Positions 25,073-32,189 of a stretch of 64,000 nucleotides of DNA are shown here, piece by piece. The notes under the pieces were generated by a model. That model searched no databases. It was not told where the DNA came from and saw only the letters and a list, made by a program, of their open reading frames with translations. Position numbers and translations under genes: made by a program. Origin of the DNA: Burkholderiales bacterium (GTDB taxonomy: Bacteria; Pseudomonadota; Gammaproteobacteria; Burkholderiales; Casimicrobiaceae); assembly GCA_020851235.1 (NCBI GenBank), contig JADZDD010000025.1, forward strand, positions 344,004-408,003. The letters are read 5' to 3'. The first letter of the stretch is position 1, and every line of letters starts with the position of its first letter.

Positions 25073-26170
25073 TCACGGCTCCACCGCGGAGCGTGCCGCA
25101 TGTTGCGCAAGCGCCCAGCGGACGTGCTCGCGCACGAGCGGTGAGGCGTCGTCGGCGCGAGCGGCGAGCGCGGCGATCACCTCCGGTGTGGACGGCGCGT
25201 TGCCCAATCCCACCGCGAGGTTACGCAGCCAGCGCTCGTGGCCGATGCGGCGGATCGCGCTGCCGGCCAAGCGCGTGTCGAATTCCTCCCGCGTCCAGGC
25301 GAAGAGTTCGACGAGCGTGGCCCGGTCGAGGCCGTGGCGCACGGCGCGAAAGTCATCCTCGGTGGTGAGCGGCGCGTAGCGGTTCCATGGGCAGACGAGC
25401 TGGCAATCGTCGCAGCCGTAGACGCGATTGCCGATGAGCGGGCGCAGCGACTCCGGGATCGGGCCGTGCAACTCGATCGTGAGATACGAGATGCACCGCC
25501 GCGCATCGACCTCGTACGGCGCGACGATGGCGCCCGTGGGGCACGCGTCGAGACAGGCGCGGCACGATCCGCAGTGCGCGCTCACCGGCGCGCTTGGCGG
25601 CAACGGCAGGTCGGTGTAGATCTCGCCCAGGAAGAAGTACGAGCCCGCCTCGCGCGTCAAGAGGAGCGTGTGCTTGCCGCGCCAACCCAGTCCCGATTTT
25701 GCCGCCAGCGCCGCTTCGAGCACGGGTGCGCTGTCGCTGAAGACGCGATGGCCGTAGGGGCCGACCTCGTCGGCGATGCGCGCGGCCAGGCGTGCGAGGC
25801 GTGTCCGCATCACCTTGTGGTAGTCGCGGCCCAAGGCGTAGCGCGCGATGTAGCCGCGCGTCGGGTCGGCCACGATCGATCGCGCGGCGGCGAGCGGCTC
25901 GGGCCGGTAGTCCATGCGCGCGGTGATCACCGAGACGGTGCCGGGGACGAGCTCGGCCGGGCGCGAGCGCGCCGTGCCATGGCGTGCCATGTACTCCATC
26001 TCGCCGTGGTAGCCGGCGGCGAGCCAGCGCGCGAGCCCCGCCTCGGCGACGTCGAGGTCGGTGTCGGCGATGCCGATCTGCGCAAAGCCGAGCTCGCGCC
26101 CCCATTGCGCAATCCGTGCCGCGAGTTCGGGCCACGCCGGCTCGATGCGCGAGGTGACGTTGGCATCCAT
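25073..26170 (-). CDS. queG: Epoxyqueuosine reductase QueG
   Basis: A 365-residue QueG, which reduces epoxyqueuosine to queuosine in the tRNA wobble position using cobalamin and two [4Fe-4S] clusters. Seen: the N-terminal cobalamin-binding region (FAQIGIADTDL, GYHGEMEYMARH, ALGRDYHKVMR), both ferredoxin-type cluster motifs (CGSCRACLDACPTGAI and CDDCQLVCPWN), and a C-terminal HEAT-like segment (RWLRNLAVGLGNA). It starts at ATG 26170 and diverges from tsaE by 42 bases, an arrangement common in betaproteobacteria. Confidence 0.96.
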   Translation of the reverse strand: MDANVTSRIEPAWPELAARIAQWGRELGFAQIGIADTDLDVAEAGLARWLAAGYHGEMEYMARHGTARSRPAELVPGTVSVITARMDYRPEPLAAARSIVADPTRGYIARYALGRDYHKVMRTRLARLAARIADEVGPYGHRVFSDSAPVLEAALAAKSGLGWRGKHTLLLTREAGSYFFLGEIYTDLPLPPSAPVSAHCGSCRACLDACPTGAIVAPYEVDARRCISYLTIELHGPIPESLRPLIGNRVYGCDDCQLVCPWNRYAPLTTEDDFRAVRHGLDRATLVELFAWTREEFDTRLAGSAIRRIGHERWLRNLAVGLGNAPSTPEVIAALAARADDASPLVREHVRWALAQHAARSAVEP

Positions 26171-26212
26171 CCCGGTTAGCCTACCGCACGATGCTTCCCG
26201 TGCGCACACCCG

Positions 26213-26704
26213 ATGCATAGGCCCCAACGCTGGTATCTGCCCACCGCCGCCGCCACCGAGCGCGTCGGCGCCGCCCTCGCGGGCGCGCTCACCGGGGGCC
26301 TCGTCGTCACGCTCGCCGGTGACCTCGGCGCCGGCAAGACGACGCTGGTGCGTGGGCTCTTGCGTGCCTGCGGTTGGACGGGGGCGGTGAAGAGTCCGAC
26401 GTACAGCCTGGTTGAGTATTATCCATTTTCGAGCTTATACTTATATCACTTTGATTTTTATCGGTTCGCCGATCCAAGCGAATGGGAAACGGCGGGATTG
26501 GCCGATTGCTTCCGCGACGACAGCGTGTGTCTCGTGGAGTGGCCGGAGCGGGTGGCGACGTGGCTGCCGACCCCGGACCTCGCGATCGAACTCGCGCACG
26601 TCGACGCGCAGCCCGGGCGGCACCTGACCGTGCGCGCGGCTTCGCCGAAGGGTGAGCGGTGCGCGACCGAAATCGACCGCCTTTCGCTGCCTGCCGGACC
26701 CTGA
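26213..26704 (+). CDS. tsaE: tRNA t6A biosynthesis ATPase TsaE
   Basis: A 163-residue TsaE, the small P-loop ATPase of the TsaBDE complex that makes N6-threonylcarbamoyladenosine on tRNAs reading ANN codons. Walker A GDLGAGKTTLVRGLLRA is at about residues 41-57; the family block SPTYSLVEYY ... YHFDFYRF and the Walker B-like LVEWPERV follow. About 55 bases in the middle (26409-26463) are strikingly AT-rich and include two TTA codons, unlike the rest of the gene. The 3' end overlaps amiC by 46 bases. Confidence 0.94.
   Translation: MHRPQRWYLPTAAATERVGAALAGALTGGLVVTLAGDLGAGKTTLVRGLLRACGWTGAVKSPTYSLVEYYPFSSLYLYHFDFYRFADPSEWETAGLADCFRDDSVCLVEWPERVATWLPTPDLAIELAHVDAQPGRHLTVRAASPKGERCATEIDRLSLPAGP
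26412..26441 (+). promoter_or_regulatory. Possible internal promoter inside tsaE
   Basis: TTGAGT (26412-26417), 18 bases, TATACT (26436-26441) fall in an AT-rich island of the otherwise GC-rich tsaE coding region, about 215 bases before the amiC start. It could give amiC and the exosortase genes separate transcription. It could also be chance, because the encoded aromatic residues are conserved in TsaE. Confidence 0.35.
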
Positions 26705-28056
26705 TCGACATCAGCCTGCCGCGCCGGCGGCTGTGGCAGTGGCTGCTGTTGCCCGGATCGTCGCTGCTCGCGCCGGCGACGTGGGCCGACGCCGTCCGGG
26801 TCGCGTCGGCGCGGCTGTGGCCGTCGCCCGATTACTCGCGGCTCATCATCGAAACCAGCGCGCCGCTCGTGCACCAGTGGCAGACGCTGCGTCATCCCGA
26901 TCGGCTGGTCCTCGACCTCGAGGGCATCGACGCATCGAGCGAGCTCGCCGCGCTGCCGCGGCGCGTGCAGCCCGCCGACCCCTACGTCGCCGCGATCCGC
27001 CTCGGTCGGCACGGTGCGAGCGCGATGCGCGTGGTGCTCGACCTGCGCAGCGAGGTCCGCCCCGACGTCTTCGCGGTCGCGCCAGTGGGCGAATACGGTT
27101 ACCGCCTGGTGGTCGACGTCTATCCGCTGGTGCCGCTCGATCCCTTGATGGCGCTGCTCGAAAGCGAGCGGCAGAAGGAAGTTCGCGCCGCGTTGCAGCC
27201 CCCCGCGGCCGGCACGCCGGCGGCGCCGGGCAACGCGACCACCGGGGCGGCGCAGGATCCGCGCTCCGCTCCCGCGGCCAACATGGATGTCGCGAACTCG
27301 TCCGCCGCGCCGCCACGCGACGTTGCAGCGGCGGCCGACCCCGCGCGCAGCGCGGCGCGCAAGCTCACCATCGCCATCGACCCGGGGCACGGGGGCGAGG
27401 ACCCGGGTGCGATCGGTCACAAGGGCACCTACGAGAAGAACGTCGTGCTCGCCATCGCCCGCAAGCTCAAGGCGCGCGTCGACGGCGATCGGCAGATGCG
27501 CGCGATGCTCACGCGCGACGGCGACTATTTCGTTCCGCTGGCCGAGCGCGTGCGCAAGGCGCGCCGCGTGCAGGCGGATCTTTTCATCTCGATTCACGCC
27601 GACGCCTTTCGCGAGTCCGCCGCCCGCGGCTCGTCGGTCTTTGCGCTGTCCGAGCGCGGTGCCACCAGTGCTGCCGCCAAGTGGCTCGCGCAACGCGAGA
27701 ACGCGGCCGATCTCATCGGCGGTGTCGACCTCGATCGTCGCGATCCCGTCCTCGCGCGCACGCTCCTCGACCTGTCGCAGACGGCGCAGATCAGCGACAG
27801 CCTCAAGGTCGGCCAGCACGTCCTGGACGGCATCGCCGTGCACAACGCGCTGCACAAGGCGAGTGTCGAGCAGGCGGGATTCGCGGTGCTGAAGGCGCCC
27901 GACATTCCATCGATCCTCGTCGAGACCGCGTTCATCAGCAATCCGGAGGAGGAACAGAAGCTGCGCAGCGACCGGCACCAGCGCAAGTTCGCGGACTCGA
28001 TGTACGAAGGCATCAGCCGCTACTTCGCGCGCAATCCGCCGCTCGCCCGAGCGTAA
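26659..28056 (+). CDS. amiC: N-acetylmuramoyl-L-alanine amidase AmiC
   Basis: A 465-residue periplasmic cell-wall amidase that splits daughter-cell peptidoglycan. A signal peptide (WQWLLLPGSSLLAPATWA) is followed by an AMIN domain (about residues 45-150, septal targeting), an Ala/Pro-rich linker, and an Amidase_3 domain (from about 235). Zinc ligands are visible in DPGHGGEDPGA (His 244), the Glu in GTYEKNVVLAIA and the His in SIHADAF; LVETAFISN carries the catalytic Glu. The GTG start lies inside the end of tsaE. In many relatives mutL follows; here exosortase H does. Confidence 0.94.
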   Translation: MRDRNRPPFAACRTLIDISLPRRRLWQWLLLPGSSLLAPATWADAVRVASARLWPSPDYSRLIIETSAPLVHQWQTLRHPDRLVLDLEGIDASSELAALPRRVQPADPYVAAIRLGRHGASAMRVVLDLRSEVRPDVFAVAPVGEYGYRLVVDVYPLVPLDPLMALLESERQKEVRAALQPPAAGTPAAPGNATTGAAQDPRSAPAANMDVANSSAAPPRDVAAAADPARSAARKLTIAIDPGHGGEDPGAIGHKGTYEKNVVLAIARKLKARVDGDRQMRAMLTRDGDYFVPLAERVRKARRVQADLFISIHADAFRESAARGSSVFALSERGATSAAAKWLAQRENAADLIGGVDLDRRDPVLARTLLDLSQTAQISDSLKVGQHVLDGIAVHNALHKASVEQAGFAVLKAPDIPSILVETAFISNPEEEQKLRSDRHQRKFADSMYEGISRYFARNPPLARA

Positions 28057-28065
28057 AATCGGCGG

Positions 28066-28596
28066 ATGCTTCGCTTCTTCGTCGTCTTCCTGCTCTTGCT
28101 CGCGGCGCTCTTCGCGATCGAGCTGACGCCGTGGGCGCAGACCTACGTCGTGGTTCCGTGGACCGACGCGCTCGCCCGCATGTCGACGGCGATCGTCACG
28201 CTCTTCGATCCCAACGTGGTTGCCTCGGGCAAGGTGATCCGCAGCACGACGAGCGACTTCGCCGTCTCGATCGAGGCCGGCTGCAACGGCGTCGAGGCGA
28301 CGATCGTCCTCATCGCGGCGATGCTCGCGTTTCCCGCGCCGTGGCGCCACCGCATCGTCGGGCTTGGCATCGGGTTCGTCGCGGTGCAGGCGCTCAACGT
28401 CGTGCGCATCATCAGCCTCTTCTACCTGGGCCAGTGGAGCTACGCCGTCTTCGAATGGGCGCATCTCTACGTGTGGCAGGCGCTCATCATGCTCGACGTG
28501 CTCGTGGTGTGGCTGCTTTGGGTGCGTCGCGTGCCGCGTCCGGAAGGCGGCGCGATGCCACCGCCGGCGTCACCGCCCGCACTCGCCCCGGGCTGA
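28066..28596 (+). CDS. xrtH: Exosortase H (XrtH)-type transpeptidase
   Basis: A 176-residue polytopic exosortase/archaeosortase family protein. The catalytic triad is in its expected frame: Cys 73 in SIEAGCNGVEA, Arg 114 in NVVRIISLFYLG and His 133 in WAHLYVWQ. Short length and the immediate partner gene point to the XrtH subgroup, which processes proteins bearing the IPTLxxWG-CTERM sorting signal. TAAAAT at 28054-28059 overlaps the amiC stop and would place a transcript start almost at this ATG. No protein with the matching C-terminal signal is encoded in the window. Confidence 0.85.
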   Translation: MLRFFVVFLLLLAALFAIELTPWAQTYVVVPWTDALARMSTAIVTLFDPNVVASGKVIRSTTSDFAVSIEAGCNGVEATIVLIAAMLAFPAPWRHRIVGLGIGFVAVQALNVVRIISLFYLGQWSYAVFEWAHLYVWQALIMLDVLVVWLLWVRRVPRPEGGAMPPPASPPALAPG

Positions 28597-28597
28597 C

Positions 28598-29197
28598 GTG
28601 ACACGGGATCGACCCGCGGCGCGGCCGCTCCTGCGCTTCGTGGTCGTGACCCTCGCCTGGCTGCCGGTGGCATTTGCGGTCTGGTACATCCTGGCGCCGG
28701 TGATCCTGCTTCCCGCCGAGTTCATCGTTCGTGGGGTCGCTGCCGCCTTCATGGGTGACCTCGTCCGCGGCATCGAGGCGCAAGGTGGCAGCATGGCGTT
28801 CATCACCACGCTGCGTCCCGGTGCCGTCGAAGCCGGCGGCGAGCTCACCGTCGACGTCAACATGCTGCTGTATGCGTTCGGCTTGCCGCTGTTCGTTGCG
28901 CTCGCACTCGCCGCGCACCAGCGCCCGCTGTGGTGGACGCTCGTCATCGGCTACGTGGTCCTGATGCCGTTCATCGCCTGGGGCGTGCTGGCCGATTTCC
29001 TGAAGAACGTCGCCATCACCGCGCCGCCGCTGGTCGCCTCGCAGACGGGGTTCGGCCCGCAGGCGCGCGTTATGATCGCGTTTGCCTACCAGTTCGGATC
29101 GCTGATCCTCCCTGCGGTCGTCCCGGCGGTCGTCTGGGTACTCACGCACCGCGCCTTTCTCGACCGGCTGCGAACCTCGCAGGCGACGCCGGCCTGA
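28598..29197 (+). CDS. Exosortase H-associated membrane protein
   Basis: A 199-residue membrane protein with about four helices (FVVVTLAWLPVAFAVWYILAPVILLPAEFIV; MLLYAFGLPLFVALALAA; LWWTLVIGYVVLMPFIAWGVLADFLK; AYQFGSLILPAVVPAVVWVLTHR). Position and pattern match the family found directly after XrtH exosortases. The GTG start is one base after the xrtH stop region, so the two are certainly cotranscribed. It presumably assists sorting of IPTL-CTERM proteins; no catalytic motif is seen. Confidence 0.75.
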   Translation: MTRDRPAARPLLRFVVVTLAWLPVAFAVWYILAPVILLPAEFIVRGVAAAFMGDLVRGIEAQGGSMAFITTLRPGAVEAGGELTVDVNMLLYAFGLPLFVALALAAHQRPLWWTLVIGYVVLMPFIAWGVLADFLKNVAITAPPLVASQTGFGPQARVMIAFAYQFGSLILPAVVPAVVWVLTHRAFLDRLRTSQATPA

Positions 29198-29227
29198 TCG
29201 CAGCACCTCGTTTCGGAGTCGTTCCCC

Positions 29228-30520
29228 GTGTGGAAGAAAAACCTTCTCCTGATCGTTTTCGTGACCGTCGCGTATCTCGCGCTCGCGTGGCTGTCGGCGG
29301 TGGTCGCGTATTCGCCCAACGATGCGTGGACGGTGTGGCTCGCGAGCGGCATCGTGGTGGGGCTTCTCCTCGCCTTGCGCCGCGGGTGGTGGCCGGCGGT
29401 CTTTGCCGGCGGGTTCATCGGCGCGACGCTGTTCTCGCTCCACCTCGGCACGTCGTTCGTCGTGGCGCTGGGCTACGGCGCGATCGAAGTGATCGCCGCC
29501 GGCGCCGCGATCGCGCTGGCCGCGCGCCTCGTGCCGCTGCCGCTGCGCCTGGATCGCGGCCGTGACCTTGCCGCGCTCATCTTTGCCGGCGCGCTACCGC
29601 TCGCGCTCGTCGGTGCCTTCCTCGCGGCGCTGTGGCACCTCGCCGACGCCGACGGCGGCGCCCTGGCGGTCTTCCGCGTCTGGTTCGTCTCCAACGTGCT
29701 CGGAACGCTGCTCGTTGCGCCCGTCGTCATCGCCTGGGCGCAGATCCGCATTCGACGCTCCGGCGGCATGCCGATGTCGACGTTCCTGGGCGGCGCGCTC
29801 GCCTGCGTCCTCTTCATCCTCACCGTCTGGCTTCTCTTCGACGCCGCACCCGGCACCCGCTTCGAGGGTGCCCGCGGCCAGACGCTCACCTACGTTCCGA
29901 TCCTGTTCGTCGCGGTCGTCGCCTTGCTGTGGGGTGCCCCGGGCGCGACGCTCGCGGCGTTTGCCGGTGCCGTGATCGCGTTGCTCAATACCGCGCAGCA
30001 CGAGGGTCCGTTCGCGTTCACGCAAGGTTCGCTCGCCGAGGCCGAGTTCGAGGTCCAGGCCTACGCCTTGGCGATCGCCCTCACGGGATTGCTCATTGCG
30101 ATCCTCGCCGCCGGCCAGCGCCGTGCCGCACGCGACGTGCGCGAGTGGCGCACGCGCTTCGCGGCCGCGATCGCCGCGCATCGGCTCGTCGCGTACGAGT
30201 GGGATCCGGCGACGGGACACCTCGTCGTGACCGGTGATTCGGGCGAGCTCATGGGCGTGCCCGCGCAGCGCCTCGCCACGCTCGCGGACTGGCTGTCGTA
30301 CGTCGCCGCCGACGACCGCGACCGGGTGGCCACCCGCTTCGACGAGCGCGTGCGCGGGCACGGCGAGGCGGACCGGCTGACCTACCTCCTGCACAACGGC
30401 AGCGCGACGCTCGCTGCGACCGACGAGGCGCGCGCGATTCGCGACCACGACGGCGCGCTGCATCGCATCGTCGGTTTCGTGCGCATCGACCCGGTCACCG
30501 TCGCCGCGGGGGTGGCGTGA
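29228..30520 (+). CDS. MASE1-PAS membrane sensor lacking an output domain
   Basis: A 430-residue protein. The first 300 residues form a MASE1-type sensory membrane domain with about eight helices (FVTVAYLALAWLSAVVAYSPNDAWTVWLASGIVVGLLLALRRGWWPAVFAGGFIG ...). A single PAS-like domain follows (about 310-425: FAAAIAAHRLVAYEWDPATGHLVVTGDSGELMGVP ... GFVRIDPV). MASE1 proteins normally end in GGDEF, EAL or histidine kinase modules; here the protein stops after PAS, and no broken output domain is visible in the 37 bases before the next gene. It starts at GTG 29228. The signal is unknown. Confidence 0.8.
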   Translation: MWKKNLLLIVFVTVAYLALAWLSAVVAYSPNDAWTVWLASGIVVGLLLALRRGWWPAVFAGGFIGATLFSLHLGTSFVVALGYGAIEVIAAGAAIALAARLVPLPLRLDRGRDLAALIFAGALPLALVGAFLAALWHLADADGGALAVFRVWFVSNVLGTLLVAPVVIAWAQIRIRRSGGMPMSTFLGGALACVLFILTVWLLFDAAPGTRFEGARGQTLTYVPILFVAVVALLWGAPGATLAAFAGAVIALLNTAQHEGPFAFTQGSLAEAEFEVQAYALAIALTGLLIAILAAGQRRAARDVREWRTRFAAAIAAHRLVAYEWDPATGHLVVTGDSGELMGVPAQRLATLADWLSYVAADDRDRVATRFDERVRGHGEADRLTYLLHNGSATLAATDEARAIRDHDGALHRIVGFVRIDPVTVAAGVA

Positions 30521-30557
30521 TGCGCCGCCCGCCTGGCGCCGCGCAGCGGAGCCGCGC

Positions 30558-32114
30558 GTGAACGATTCGGCAGCGACGGTCGCGCCCGTTGCGGTGCGAA
30601 GCGGATCCGGCGCGCCTTCCGGCGACGCGGCAATCACGCCCGACGGCGTCTTTCTCATCCACGGCCTCGGCGGGACGCAGTACGACCTGGGCTCGATGCA
30701 CAAGCGCCTCAAGAACGCGGGTTTCGTCACGCACTCGCTCACGTTGCCGGGCCACGGCACCGACCCCAGGGACCTGGCCGGCGTGACCGCCGAGGACTGG
30801 GTCGAGGCGGTGGTGGCGAAGTATCGCGAGGTTCGCCAGCAGCATCCGCGCCTGCACCTCATGGGCATGTGCATGGGTTCGCTGCTGGCCGCGCTCATCG
30901 CGGCGCGCGAGCAGCACGCGGCCGGGAACCTCGTGATCCTCGCCCCCCCGGTGTACATCGACGGCTGGGCAACGCCCTGGTACCGCGGCCTGCGGCCGCT
31001 CCTCTACCTCGTCCCCGGCGTCGGCCGCACGATGAAGATCGAGGAAGAGGATCCGTTCGGCATCAAGAACGAGCAGTTGCGCGCGATCGTCAAGGCCAAG
31101 TTCGAGCGCGGCGAGAATTTCCATTACCGCTGGGTGCCGCTGGAGTGCATTCGCCAGGTCGACCGCTTGCGCGCGATGGTCATGAAGGCCGCGAAGACGA
31201 TCCGCTGCCCGACGCTCGTCGTCCATGCGCGCGAGGACGAGTTGACGAGCCTGCGCTCGGCGAATTTCCTGGTCGAGCAGATCGGCGGCGGACGCGCCCG
31301 CATGGTCGTGCTCGAGGACAGCTACCACATGGTGTGCGTCGACAACGATCGCGAGATCGTGGCGCGCAACGTCCTCGAGTTCTTCGGCGCGGCGCTCCCT
31401 GGCGCGACGTCGGCGCTCGCCAACGAGCCGCGGATGTCCCGAGAGGCGCTGCAGGCGGCCGTCGCGGCGGCGCTGGAGCGCCTCGGCGCGGGGGACTTCA
31501 CGGCACTGCGCGACCAGGCCATTCCGGACATCGCGTGGGTGCAACCGGGGACCAGCCGCGTGTCGGGAGTGCACCTCGGCAAGGCATTCGCGTCGTTCGC
31601 GGGCCGCGTCACCGACGCGCACGCGCTGCGCTTCGTCGCCTTCGGCACGCCGGTGTTCAATCGCGGCGTCGCCCTCGTTCCCGCCACACTGGTGGCCACG
31701 GGCGAGGCCGGCAAGCTCGAGTCGCAAGGCGCGTTGTTGCTCGCCTTCCACGGTGGCAAGCTGCTCGAGGTCCGCTGGTTCGCCGACGACGTCGCGCGCG
31801 AGGACGCGTTCTTCGGTGCGCCGGAGCCGGTCGATGCCGCCGCTGACTCACTCGATGCCGACTTCGACGCCGCCGCCGTCGCCTCGAAGTCGCTGCGCAA
31901 GGCGCCAGACAACGACACGCTCCTCGCGCTGTATTCGCTCTACAAGCAGGCGACGGTGGGGGACGCGCGCGGCGAGCGACCCGGGGCGCTCGATCTCGTC
32001 AACCGCGCGAAGTTCGACGCCTGGGCCGCGCGGCAGGGTACGCCGCGCGATGCGGCCATGCGCGCCTACGTCGAACTCGTGCAAAAGCTCGTCGCCGCCG
32101 AACGGGGGCGGTAG
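30558..32114 (+). CDS. Alpha/beta hydrolase - SnoaL-like - acyl-CoA-binding fusion
   Basis: A 518-residue three-domain protein. Residues about 28-290 are an alpha/beta hydrolase (oxyanion HGLGG; nucleophile elbow GMCMGS with Cys 105 in place of Ser; acid in VHAREDELTS; His in DSYHMVC). Residues about 295-415 resemble a SnoaL/NTF2-like domain. Residues about 430-515 are a clear acyl-CoA-binding domain (LYSLYKQATVGDARGERPG ... NRAKFDAWAARQGTPRDAAMRAYVELVQKL). This suggests a thioesterase or acyltransferase acting on acyl-CoA held by the ACBP module; the reaction is not known. It starts at GTG 30558 with CGGAG upstream and converges with an acyl-CoA synthetase gene. Confidence 0.85.
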   Translation: MNDSAATVAPVAVRSGSGAPSGDAAITPDGVFLIHGLGGTQYDLGSMHKRLKNAGFVTHSLTLPGHGTDPRDLAGVTAEDWVEAVVAKYREVRQQHPRLHLMGMCMGSLLAALIAAREQHAAGNLVILAPPVYIDGWATPWYRGLRPLLYLVPGVGRTMKIEEEDPFGIKNEQLRAIVKAKFERGENFHYRWVPLECIRQVDRLRAMVMKAAKTIRCPTLVVHAREDELTSLRSANFLVEQIGGGRARMVVLEDSYHMVCVDNDREIVARNVLEFFGAALPGATSALANEPRMSREALQAAVAAALERLGAGDFTALRDQAIPDIAWVQPGTSRVSGVHLGKAFASFAGRVTDAHALRFVAFGTPVFNRGVALVPATLVATGEAGKLESQGALLLAFHGGKLLEVRWFADDVAREDAFFGAPEPVDAAADSLDADFDAAAVASKSLRKAPDNDTLLALYSLYKQATVGDARGERPGALDLVNRAKFDAWAARQGTPRDAAMRAYVELVQKLVAAERGR

Positions 32115-32189
32115 CGCGGGCGCGATCGCGCCTGCGCCGCATCGAATGGTGCGGGAGGCACGAGCGCGGCGCGGGCCGGGTCGGCGGTG

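Noticed and set aside
26458..28464. A 668-residue antisense frame over tsaE, amiC and xrtH
   Set aside because: It opposes three well-supported genes, has no recognisable domain and is compositionally biased.
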